Of a stretch of 64,000 bases of DNA, positions 33,670 through 42,481 are shown in pieces. Location of the stretch: positions 4,712,001 to 4,776,000 of the forward strand of contig JANHCV010000001.1 in NCBI GenBank assembly GCA_025594325.1, written 5' to 3'. This stretch comes from Blastocladiella emersonii ATCC 22665. Taxonomy: Eukaryota > Blastocladiomycota > Blastocladiomycetes > Blastocladiales > Blastocladiaceae. Within the stretch, counting starts at the first letter, position 1. Every line of letters begins with the position of its first letter. The position numbers and the translations under genes are program-made. A model generated the notes under the pieces. That model saw nothing but the letters and a program-made list of their open reading frames with translations, did no database searches and was not told where the DNA came from.

Positions 33670-35049
33670 ATGGGCCGCAAGGACACCAACGCCCCCGTCA
33701 AGGCCGCCGCCTCGGTCGTGAACGCGCAGCAGCGCCCCGAGTCGGCCGCCATTGCCGCCAAGCAGCAGCAGGCGCAGGCCAAGCCCGCCGCCGCGCAGGC
33801 GCAGAAGCAGGGCTCGCGCCCCGCGTCGCCCTCGAAGGAGGCCTCGTCGGCCCAGAAGCCGGCCTCGCCCGCGAAGCAGCAGCAGCAGGCGTCGCCCGCT
33901 AAGCAGCAGCAGCAGGCGTCGCCCGCTAAGCAGCAGCAGCAGGCTTCGCCCGCTAAGCAGCAGCAGGCCGCCCCCGCGCAGGCCAAACCCGCCTCGCCCG
34001 CCAAGCAGGCCGCCGCCGCGCCCGCCAAGCAGGCCGCCGCGCCCGCCAAGCAGCAGGAGGCCCAGAAGCCCGTCCAGCAGCAGGCCCAGAAGCCCGTGTC
34101 GCGCCCCGCGTCGCCGACCAAGGACATGGCCGCCCCCGCCAAGCAGCTCGCGTCGCCCGCGAAGCAGCAGCAGCAGGCCGCGCCCGCCAAGCAGGCGGCC
34201 CCCGCCTCGCCCCCGAAGCAGGCCGCCGCCGCCGCGCCCGTCCAGGCCAAGCCGACCTCCGCGACGGCCTCGCCCGCCAAGCAGCAGGCGCAGGCGTCGC
34301 CCGCCAAGGCCACCCCCGTCCAGGCGAAGCCGGCCTCGGCGCAGGCGTCGCCCGCTAAGCAGCAGCAGCAGCAGCAGGCCGCGAAGCCGGCGTCCCGCCC
34401 GGCCTCGCCCACCAAGGACACGGCCGCGCCCGCTAAGCAGCAGCAGCAGCAGGCCCAGAAGCCCGCGCCCGCCTCGCCCGCCTCGCCCGGCAAGCAGCAG
34501 CAGGCCACGCCCGTCCAGGCAAAGCCCGCCTCGGCGTCGGCGTCGCCCGCCAAGCAGCAGCAGGCTGCCGCCCCCGCTGCGAAGCAGCAGCAGCAGCAGC
34601 AGGCCCAGAAGCCGGCGTCCCGCCCCGCGTCGCCCACCAAGGATACGGCCGCGCCCGCCAAGCAGCAGCAGGCCGCCACCAAGCCGGCGTCGCCCGCCAA
34701 GCAGGCTGCCCCCGCGCCCGCGCAGGCTAAGCCGGCGTCGGCGTCGGCGTCGCCCGCGAAGCAGCAGGCCGCGGCCCCCGCCGCCAAGCAGCAGCAGCAG
34801 CAGCAGCAGGCGCAGAAGCAGGGCTCGCGCCCCGCTTCGCCCACCAAGGACGCGCCCGCCAAGCAGCAGCAGCAGCAGCAGAAGGCCTCGCCGACCAAGG
34901 AGACCGAGAAGGCCAAGAACCGCCCCGCTTCGCCTTCGAAGCAGGCCGACAAGCCGCAGGCCTCGAAGGAGAAGCACTCCGCTCAGCAGCAAAACTCGAA
35001 GCCCATCGTCCAGCCCGCTCAGCGCGGCTCGGGCAAGTCGGCCCAGTAA
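33670..35049 (+). CDS. Low-complexity Gln/Ala/Lys protein with 21 Ser-Pro-x-Lys motifs
   Basis: One exon, 459 aa, from a strong ATG (caccATGggc). Nearly all of it is built of units such as ASPAKQQQQ and SRPASPTKD, the latter about five times, plus polyglutamine of up to seven residues. I count 21 S-P-x-K sites (SPAK, SPTK, SPSK, SPPK, SPGK). S-P-x-K is the minimal CDK/MAPK target, and in sperm histones and H1 tails SPKK-type repeats bind the DNA minor groove; neurofilament tails also carry KSPAK. No folded domain is visible. It is expressed-looking by codon bias and strong ATG context, but no function is known to me. Unequal exchange likely varies its repeat number. Confidence 0.7.
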   Translation: MGRKDTNAPVKAAASVVNAQQRPESAAIAAKQQQAQAKPAAAQAQKQGSRPASPSKEASSAQKPASPAKQQQQASPAKQQQQASPAKQQQQASPAKQQQAAPAQAKPASPAKQAAAAPAKQAAAPAKQQEAQKPVQQQAQKPVSRPASPTKDMAAPAKQLASPAKQQQQAAPAKQAAPASPPKQAAAAAPVQAKPTSATASPAKQQAQASPAKATPVQAKPASAQASPAKQQQQQQAAKPASRPASPTKDTAAPAKQQQQQAQKPAPASPASPGKQQQATPVQAKPASASASPAKQQQAAAPAAKQQQQQQAQKPASRPASPTKDTAAPAKQQQAATKPASPAKQAAPAPAQAKPASASASPAKQQAAAPAAKQQQQQQQAQKQGSRPASPTKDAPAKQQQQQQKASPTKETEKAKNRPASPSKQADKPQASKEKHSAQQQNSKPIVQPAQRGSGKSAQ

Positions 35050-35466
35050 GTGTCGCTGTCGCCGTCGTGTGTATGAGCTCATTCCCATATTGTTGGCGAT
35101 ATATTGTTGATGATCTTGTAATGGTCTCGCATGTGTTCTCTGAGCGGAAGGCGAAAATTCCCAAGCTTGGTGATGGCACGAGTGATGGACGACGAGCTCT
35201 AACCGCTTGTTTAAGCTTAGGCGCACTATCTCATATCATTTTTGCCCGATCGCGGCTGCCCGAAAGGGACATGCGAGAATAGCGTGAAGAGAGTAGTTTG
35301 TTGATGTATGTATTGACCGCGAATCCCCGGCTGCATCAATCAAATATTTCCCGCCGCGCTGTGGGCGGGTCAGCAATGCAATGGTACAAATGGTGGTACC
35401 GCGACGCCCGGGGGTCGGCCCCGTTGGCGACGAAGGTGGTGCTTGTTGAGCTGCGGAAGGAATGTG
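35050..35466. other. 3' flank between the SPxK gene and the Fanzor fragment
   Basis: 417 bp, less GC-rich than the neighbours. No gene supported. If the Fanzor fragment was part of an intact element, its guide-RNA region would be expected here, next to the end of the ORF; I could not define one. Confidence 0.35.
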
Positions 35467-36281
35467 TCACTGCCCGCCGACGAGTGACAGCGAGCGCGAC
35501 GGCGACAATGACGACGCAGTTGAAGACGCGCGCGAGGTCGTAGACGGCGATGGTGGTGGCGAGGGTGCCTCGTCCGTTGCTGACACAACGAGCGGCACGG
35601 GGCGAGGCCGGCCGGCGATCTCGAGCATGTCGAGCGCGTTCATGGCGATGTTCAAACACGCGTTGAGGTCACGGTGGTAGTGGAACTTGCAGCACGGGCA
35701 CGACTTGTCGCGCCACGAGCCCGTCTGGACCAGGTTGCACTCGCCGCGCGCCGCCGCCGGATCGGTCATGGAGCACGCCGCACACCGCTTGGATGAGTAA
35801 CACTCGTTGATCATGTACACGGGGATCCTGTTCTTGCGCAGCGTGCGCACGAGCTCCTTGACGGGGCCCGAGTGATGGGCCGGCGCGCTGGCAAAGTCGG
35901 TCGCGTGCCCGATGAGGAAGATGACGCGGCGGCCCTCGAACCCGCGGGCCGCGTTAACGAGCTCGGCAAAGTACCGCTGCCGCTCCGACTTGACGTTGGC
36001 CTTCGTGCGCATCAGCTTCTCCTGGGCGCCGAACTTGATCATCTCGGGCGCCGCCGCGGTGCGCGCCGCCGCCATGGCGCCCAGGTCGCCCGTCGCGCTC
36101 GCGTTGCCCAGCTCAGCGTACAGGGCGTCCATGCCGCCCTCGTGCTCCCACTCGCGGCGGCACGCCTGCAGATTGTTGCTGCCCGCGCGTGGTGAGGCAA
36201 GGCGCTGGAGACCATGCCCGAGCGCTGCTTGCCTCGGATCGACTTGGTCCGGATGGTCTCGTCGTTCTCTCGCAAGTCAGC
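35467..36281 (-). pseudogene. Fanzor (TnpB-like) nuclease, C-terminal half
   Basis: Open minus-strand frame; the in-frame ATG is 36132, but the coding character continues upstream to about 36281, where a pyrimidine-rich AG could be an intron acceptor. From the 36132 ATG: FEGRRVIFLIGHATDF (residues 65-80), then PVKELVRTLRKNRIPVYMINE (90-110), CYSSKRCAAC (111-120, Cys117 and Cys120), a second pair Cys145/Cys148 (CPCC), and HRDLNACLNIAMNALD with Asp155. This order (RuvC-II region, conserved Glu before the zinc ribbon, two CxxC pairs, RuvC-III 'RDxNAxxNI') is the Fanzor/TnpB signature. Expected function of an intact relative is RNA-guided DNA cleavage. Here the N-terminal half is not on this strand. 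A basic Pro/Ser tail follows the fold. Confidence 0.8.
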
Positions 36282-36855
36282 CTGGGAAACGATTGTTGCA
36301 AAGTTGAGATATATATTGTCAATGTTTACGTTAAAGCCCTTGTTGTTCGTAGAATTGTTGAGAAGCGACTCTGCTGATGGCGCGGTTGATGCTTGAGCGG
36401 AGCGCCCCCAACGCGTTCTGGGACGCGTTGGCTATGGTGATGGCTGTGACAGCCCGCCGAAGCCAGCCCACTGAACATCTCGGTCGACCGCTTCTGCTCT
36501 CCCCAACTGCAGCCCACGAATGTAAGCTACGAAGCCGTGTCTTGCGGCAGTTATCGCAACGCGCGCCGACGACGGGCTCGCCACCGCTAACGACAACTTG
36601 AGCGCGAAACGGAGTCCAAGGTGTGATGTCGCTCGTCAGCGGTTCCTCCCACGAGTCTCGCCCTTCTCACTCAGTCTGCCTTGTAACTCGTACAGCACGT
36701 TCTGCGGGACACTTTTGCCATCCACGGCCGCGCGCCAGTCCCATTGCAGCACGCCAGCGACGACGATCACGACCAACGAGGGGTACGCCCTCGAACCTGT
36801 GCTCGACCTCCGCAGCGCGGCCGCCTCCTCACACAGTCCGCACCGCTGCCTGTAG
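36282..36855. other. Junction between the two Fanzor-like halves
   Basis: About 570 bp between the divergently placed halves. AT-rich around 36290-36360, unlike the coding parts. A minus-strand frame (36331-36598) carries CDNC and RPRC cysteines but cannot be assigned. Confidence 0.4.
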
Positions 36856-38125
36856 CCGGGCGCTGGCTTCGTGTGCACACACAAGCGGCCCACGCGGACG
36901 CCCGACGAGCTGCCCGGGCCCGGCGAGTAGCAGACGGGCACGGACTGCAAGTCGACCGTCATCATGCCCATCATCGAGTCCTTCCGCGGCGGGAAGCAGG
37001 GCCGCAAGCTGAAGCAGCGCGTGCGCGACGTGCACCGCCGCGCCACCACCATCGGCAACAACCTCAACGTGCTCCTCTAGCTCTACGCCGTCGAATGCGT
37101 GCGCGTGGGTCGCGTCGAATTCGTGGAGATCTTCACCCTCGACCGCATCAAGTACGCCATGTTGCTCGTGTCGTGCGGGCTCGACATCACGGCGGGCCAG
37201 GACGACCTCATGGACCTCGCCTTTGCGCGCTACGCCGACTCGCTTCCTGACGGGCGCCACCACAAGTTTGCCAAGTGTAACGGCATCCGCCGCGTGCTCG
37301 ACCTCCTCGCCGGCGACCTGTTCAAGGACCTGCGCCACCGTTACAAGCCCATGGCGTGGAAGACGGTCGGCGACGTGGCCAAGGCCCTGGTCCGCCGCGA
37401 GACCATCGAGTTCTACGGCGCCGTCTACCGCGGACCCGTCATGGACCATCCAGACCTTCGCACCGGCGAGGAGATTGTCGCCATGGACTTCACTGAGCGG
37501 ATTGTCGAGCAGGTCCTCGGGGCACGGGTCGACGTGCCGATCCTGCCGTGCGAGCCGCTCTCACCTTCCTCCTCGAGCGGTTTGCCCCGATGCCCATTGA
37601 CGAGAGCTTGTTCCTCCCGCCCGACGACTCGCCGCCCGTGTTCGCGTGCACCGAGTACTTTGCTCAGTTCGACGCGCCGCTGATCCCGCCGTCTGAACCC
37701 ATTGACGTGCTGCCCAACATCGCCGTCCCGCTGCAGCCACCACGTCCCCCGCCGATACCCGCGCACTACCCACCACCGCAAGACCTCGACGATCCCGAGT
37801 CCTGGGACTGGCGATTCGGCCCCGTCCCATGGGTGCCCGCCGAGTTCCGCGTCACCAAGCGCCAGAAGCGCAAGCGGGTCGCGCAGCGGATCGCTGACGT
37901 GCGGCGCGACGCGGGTTTCCTCGACGACGTGACGCGCGACACCAACGGCATCTTCCACGTCGACTGGCTCAACCGGATCCACCGCCTCAGCAACCTCATC
38001 ACCGAGTACAAGACGGCAAGACGCTTGGCTTGCTCGCGCCGTCGTTCCCGCTCCCCGCGCTCGTGCCCGAATTCACGCGCGTGATTCAGCAGCAGGTTTC
38101 CAAGTTCGCTGGCGAGGGACACTAA
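36856..38125 (+). pseudogene. Decayed probable N-terminal half of a Fanzor
   Basis: Plus strand, following a plausible 73-nt intron (36783-36855, gtacgc..gtag). The frame reads PGAGFVCTHKRPTRTP, then is interrupted by TAG codons at about 36928 and 37078, both explained as CAG to TAG. KLKQRVRDVHRRATTI and NNLNVLLLYAVE, then FTLDRIKYAMLLV, fit the helical N-terminal region of Fanzors. A frameshift at about 37550 moves to the next frame (LTFLLERFAPMPIDESLF) and a second at about 38015 moves again (LGLLAPSFPLPALVPEF) to TAA at 38123-38125. About 420 codons would remain. Together with the minus-strand C-half this would make a normal Fanzor length. Identity as Fanzor rests on layout and partial motif fit only; an unrelated gene is possible. 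Confidence 0.5.
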
Positions 38126-38171
38126 GTGCCGGTGTATGGGCTGATTCCCCTTTGATAATGGAAATAAATTG

Positions 38172-38187
38172 TCGAGGGCTAAAGCCC
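38172..38187 (+). repeat. Left terminal inverted repeat
   Basis: TCGAGGGCTAAAGCCC; its complement is at 42237-42252. Positions 38188-38189 extend the internal palindrome. Confidence 0.65.
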
Positions 38188-38225
38188 TCTTTCTAGACCG
38201 GGTCGCTGCCGGATAGGGTGCCGAC

Positions 38226-38237
38226 GCTCACGTGAGC
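38226..38237. repeat. Perfect 12-bp palindrome with E-box
   Basis: GCTCACGTGAGC; a related gcacgtgagc lies about 10 bp further on. Could be a subterminal protein-binding site of the element; inference. Confidence 0.4.
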
Positions 38238-38551
38238 GCCATGCACGTGAGCGACCCGAAAACGCGTGACAGACGCGTCGTTTCTCATGTGACTGCTGTG
38301 GCGCAACGCGTCCTGGCCTTGCACGTGATCGGCCTCGGCCCAACCCGCGGAAGCGCCGCGCGGCGCCAACCACTCAAGGGCGAGCGGAGCGCGTTGCACC
38401 GACTCGCGTGCTTCGCGAGCTTCTGAGTTCAAGAGGATCAGAGCGATGTGAACGTAGGAGAACGAAAAGTATATCTTTGTGCGGGAGGAAACAAGAGTCT
38501 GCGCGAGTCTGCGCGAGGGGAATGAACAGAGTCGGGGCGGGAGCGAGTGCA

Positions 38552-39361
38552 TCAGGTCGACGAGGACAGGCGGCCGCTGCGGCGCCGCTTGGGCTGCGCC
38601 TCGTGCTCGTCGTTGACGACGCACTCCTCGTGCTCCTCCTCGGCGGCCGCGGCGGCGGTCGCCGCCGTGCGCTTCGTCGCGTTGGCGGTAGACGTCGGGA
38701 CACCGGCTTGGTCGTCACCGATGGCGGGGGGCGTGCACGCCGCAAGCGCCGCGGTTGTCGGAGCCGCAGCTGCGGCCGCGTCGTCCATGTCGCACCCGAC
38801 CGACACGGAGTTCGAGTCCGGCACCCCCACGACGATCTTGTCGATGCTGCCAATCGCGATGAACGAGTGCGTCCAAATGGGGTCCGCGCAGCTCGGGAAG
38901 CCGCCGTACTTCTTGGTGCCGGTGTTCTTGCCGCCGGCGTTCTTGGTGTTGGCGGGCGAGTTGATGGCGGGCGACACGACAGCGGGCGGCTGGATCGCGT
39001 GCTCCTGCGTCACGGGCGCCGCGGCGGGCGAGACGACGGCGGCCGAGATGTCGACGGGCTGCTGGATCGTGAGCTGCTGCGCCGCGGGTTCCGCGGCAAT
39101 CGAGGCGGCGACCTGCTGCACACCGTGACCAGCGGCGCCCGATGCGACGCCGTTTGCCGCGGCGCGGGCGGCCTGGTGCGCGGCGAGGTTGTTGACAAAG
39201 TTCTCGCGGCCGTCGCGCATGCACTCGTGGTACACCTCCGTGGCCTCGTTGAGCTCGGCCCGCATGCACTTCATCGTGCGCGGCACGCCTGCCGAGGTGA
39301 AGGCCTCGTCGCCGGGGAAGCCCGGGTCGTCGTCGGATTCTGACGAGTCCGACGCGTTCAC
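38552..39361 (-). CDS. Hypothetical protein inside the TIR-bounded element
   Basis: 269 aa, uninterrupted. N-terminus is acidic (SDSSESDDDPGFPGDE), followed by TMKCMRAELNEATEVYHECM, an amphipathic helix, then Ala/Pro/Gln-rich sequence, a compact part (YGGFPSCADPIWTHSFIAIG) and a basic end QPKRRRSGRL that looks like a nuclear localisation signal. No family recognised. It overlaps antisense with the first part of the helicase frame, so one of the two 5' regions is not real. Being open in a locus where the neighbours are broken argues that it may be the more recent coding unit. A role in transposition is only suggested by location. Confidence 0.42.
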   Translation of the reverse strand: MNASDSSESDDDPGFPGDEAFTSAGVPRTMKCMRAELNEATEVYHECMRDGRENFVNNLAAHQAARAAANGVASGAAGHGVQQVAASIAAEPAAQQLTIQQPVDISAAVVSPAAAPVTQEHAIQPPAVVSPAINSPANTKNAGGKNTGTKKYGGFPSCADPIWTHSFIAIGSIDKIVVGVPDSNSVSVGCDMDDAAAAAAPTTAALAACTPPAIGDDQAGVPTSTANATKRTAATAAAAAEEEHEECVVNDEHEAQPKRRRSGRLSSST

Positions 39362-42109
39362 GTCGCAGAGGAACCGCGGCCGCGGCGGTGCCGTCAGCGT
39401 CGCGCGAGCCGGACCCGTGCTTGGCGTCGTCGGTCAGTCGGAGAACGACATTGCTCTCGACCCAACTATCATCAACTCGGACGTGGAGGGCATCCTGGCC
39501 GACGACGGCGAAAACGAGGCGAACCTCGAGCGCATCGAGAGCGTGACCTCTACGCTGATCCCTGGAATGGGCCACGGCATGATGGGCACCCTGCTCTTCC
39601 CCGACGTGCAGCCGTTCGATGTCAACGCCGCGCCGCCGCCGCCGTACCTCGAGACGCCCATCTCGCCGACTGACGTCGAGAAGATCATGGCTCAACTATG
39701 CGCTGCCGCGGCTCAAGGTCATCCGACCGCGGATGTCGGCGCCGTACCTGTCGTTCCCGGGCCCGGGCAGCCACCCATGATCGGTATTGTTCCCGCAGTG
39801 CCATCTGGAGCCTCGACAAACACATCTCAGCATGGTATCGACCCGGAAATGGCCGTCGACGTGCCCGAACCAGAACTCGGACCAGCCGTTGACGTTTGGC
39901 GCAGCGCATTCACGACCACGCCAACGGATCCTGACGCGCGCGCGCGGTTCCTCGTCACCAAGGCCGCGCACTCAATCAGCAACTTTGCCTACGACACACG
40001 CGGCGACGAGTGGAGCGACGAGAAGCAGCGCACTGTGCACACGCCCGCGTACGCGAGCCTCGCGCAGGTCTCGCTCAAGTTCAACCTCAACGAAGAGCAG
40101 CACCGCGCGTTCGTGCTCTTCCTCATGCCGCTCATCGACACCTTCATCGGCGGCAACGCGGGTATCGCAGACGCTGCGGCCTTGGCCGAGCAGAACGTGA
40201 TCCTGTTGGGCCGCGACGACGTCCAACATGTCGTCGGCACCGCGGCCCTCCCGCCCATGAGCAAGGACCGGACGCCGATCATCCTCACCGGCTCGGGCGG
40301 CACGGGCAAGTCGCGCGTCGTCGATGCAATCCGATACTTCCTCGCGTCCTGGAACCGGGAAAAGTGCCTCATGGTCATGGCCATGACCGGGATCGCGGCC
40401 GCCAACATTCGCGGTACGACCATCCACGCCGCGTTCTCTTTCTCGCTAAGGCCGAAAGGAAACAGCCCGGATGTGGCCCGTTTGCGTACCGATCCTGCGG
40501 TTGTCATCGCGTGGAAAGGGCGTCTCGGCGTCGTCATCGACGAGTTCTCCATGTGCGACGCGACTTTACTAGGCCGTATCGACGCGAACCTGCGCCTCCT
40601 GCGGCGGTGCGACGAACCATTTGGCGGGTGCATCGTCGTGCCGGCGATCATTTACAGCTGCCTCCCGTCAACGGAACTGCCCTGTACAAGGTGCCCGCCG
40701 TGCTCAACGACGCGCCGGACTCGTTCTACCTGCGCATGACGTCAAATCAATTGACGGTCCCCGAGCACGTGGATCGAGGCCAGGTCGCGTACTGGCGCGC
40801 TACACGCGCTGTTCGTCTCGTGAAGAGCAACCGATTTGTCGACGATCCACCATGGGGCAACGAAATGGACGCGCTCCGCCTCGTCGAGGCGTCGGACACG
40901 CTGTGCGACCTGATCAACTCGCGTACGACCACTCAGCTTCAGCAGCAGGTCGACGAAAACGGCAACAACGTCCTCAAGGAGATCCTCAAGCAGCCCGGAC
41001 TCACGGTTATCGCGCCCGACAACCACACGCGCCACGCCTTCAACCTGCTCTACACGCGGCTCGCAGCAGCAAACCCGAACCGCATCGTGTTCCAGTTCAA
41101 GGGCAACATCACGCGCCCGCGTGATAGGCGCCGCACGCGTGAACGCGTCGCTATCTGCGACAAGGACGTGTTCCGCCTTGGAGGAGAGCCAGAAACCACG
41201 ACTGAACTGCCGGCCATCCTCGAGCTCTTCGTCGGAATGGAGATGCGCGTCAAGACCAACCAGTGCGTAGCAAAGGGGTGCGCGAACGGTGCGGTTGGCG
41301 TCGTGCACCACATCGACTGGAAGCCCGAGACCACGTTTACGCGAACCGCGTCCAACATGTACCGGCCATCCTGCGCTCCACTCAACGTGTGGATCGACCT
41401 GCCCGACGCTCCTTGTGGCCCTCGCTTCCCGGGCATGCCGGCCGCGTGGCCTGACACGGTCATCCCGCTTGCCGTGGAGAAGAAGGACCTCCTGTACATG
41501 GCGGGCGGTTCCCCGTCGCGAGAGCGGGTCGTCAGCACAACGGGGGATTCGCTCCCACTCTGTGTCAACAACACCAAGACCAACAGGAGCAAGTATCCTA
41601 ATCATGTCGTCGCGCACATCGAGCAGTAATCGATGGTACCAGCCTTCGCCATGACGGTCCACGGGGTTCAAGGCGGGACCAAGAACGCCATCGCCCTGGC
41701 AGATCCCCGTCCCGCGGGCATGGAGCGTCTCATCAGCGGCGCTTCCCTGTACGTGGCGTTATCGCGGCTTCGTCGTTCAAAGTACCTGTGGGTGCTTCAG
41801 CCGATCCCAAGAGTCGTGCTCAAGTCCATGAAGCCGGATCCACTCGCAGTGGCCGAGGACAAGCGGCTCCAGATGCTCGACGAGCTGACCAAGACCGCTT
41901 TCGATCAAGGTACAACCATCGCACCAGGCGACCCGCGCATCGCCAAGCTCTTCGACGACGCGATTCTCTTCTCGCGCCAGCACGCGGCTGAGAAGCTAGT
42001 CGCCAAGCGCGCGTCAGATGCTCTCGACGCAAGGTTTCGGCGATTGGCCAACAAACGTGCTGGAGGCGAGGACGGCTTACAGAACGCCAAGAAACAGAAA
42101 ACACAGTAG
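39189..42109 (+). pseudogene. Pif1/Helitron-type SF1 helicase, broken
   Basis: The start is uncertain; the helicase part begins near 39417. Conserved pieces are LILTGSGGTGKS-type Walker A (seen as ILTGSGGTGKSRVV), the Ia block MAMTGIAAANIRGTTIHAAF, the II block VIDEFSMCD, motif III GDHLQLPPVN, a C-terminal VPAFAMTVHGVQGGT and LYVALSRLR. Two lesions: a one-base loss at about 40643 puts motif III in another frame, and a TAA at 41627-41629 interrupts the frame just before VPAFAMTVHG. Nearby residues fit Helitron/Pif1-like helicases, but there is no Rep domain. It lies inside the TIR-bounded element and is probably its former enzyme or a captured gene. It ends KKQKTQ, a basic tail. Confidence 0.75.
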
Positions 42110-42236
42110 AGTATTAACGTAGTGTATTCCATCATCTAATCCGTCAATAGCACGATTTCCATAGCTCGATCACCTAAATCTCCTGTGCGGGACGCACGGG
42201 ACAGCACCTCCACCAGTCGTGCACCATACGTGGCGG

Positions 42237-42252
42237 GGGCTTTAGCCCTCGA
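42237..42252 (-). repeat. Right terminal inverted repeat
   Basis: GGGCTTTAGCCCTCGA, the exact complement of 38172-38187. Followed by TTG as on the outside of the left end. Confidence 0.65.
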
Positions 42253-42261
42253 TTGAAAACC

Positions 42262-42276
42262 AAACGCGAAGCGTTT
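42262..42276. repeat. Hairpin next to the right end
   Basis: Six-bp perfect stem with a GAA loop (AAACGC-GAA-GCGTTT). Confidence 0.6.
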
Positions 42277-42341
42277 AGGTGCCTCAAGTATAATACTAGC
42301 GAGCGAGCGAGGTTGCGACGCGTCCGGGTGCGGGACAGGGT

Positions 42342-42356
42342 GCGAGACGCGTTTCG
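42342..42356 (+). promoter_or_regulatory. Recurrent 15-bp promoter word, copy 3
   Basis: GCGAGACGCGTTTCG, about 125 bp upstream of the ATG at 42482. Same word as at 2676-2690 and 14253-14267. Confidence 0.5.
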
Positions 42357-42481
42357 AGTCACGGTTTTTGTCATGTGATGCTGCTCAGCCGCTCCGCTCG
42401 CTCCTCGCGCTCGGCGGCCCTGCATCGCGGCCGTGTGGGCTCATGTCGCCGACCCACCGACAATGCAGCACCTGGCCCACC

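Larger units (their letters stand above)
38172..42252. mobile_element. 4.08-kb TIR-bounded element with Pif1-type helicase remnant
   Basis: Ends are exact 16-bp inverted repeats, TCGAGGGCTAAAGCCC at 38172-38187 and its complement at 42237-42252, each itself a small hairpin. Directly outside both lie TTG trinucleotides (38169-38171 and 42253-42255), which fit a 3-bp target duplication. Inside are a minus-strand ORF (38552-39361) and a broken plus-strand Pif1-like helicase. No HUH Rep domain and no DDE transposase were seen, so the class is uncertain. The Fanzor N-half ends just 47 bp to its left. Confidence 0.55.
42110..42481. other. Right end of the element and promoter of the SUMO protease gene
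   Basis: 372 bp. Contains the right inverted repeat, a second perfect hairpin (AAACGC-GAA-GCGTTT, 42262-42276) and the 15-bp promoter word (see separate entries). A CTAG at 42296-42299 was considered as a Helitron end and rejected. Confidence 0.5.

Noticed and set aside
33415..35226. 603-codon Leu/Gly/Arg minus frame and Ser/Pro/Arg plus frame
   Set aside because: Both are other-frame readings of the SPxK repeat gene.
42296..42299. CTAG as a Helitron 3' end after a hairpin
   Set aside because: Next base is C rather than T, hairpin spacing is long, and no Rep domain is present.
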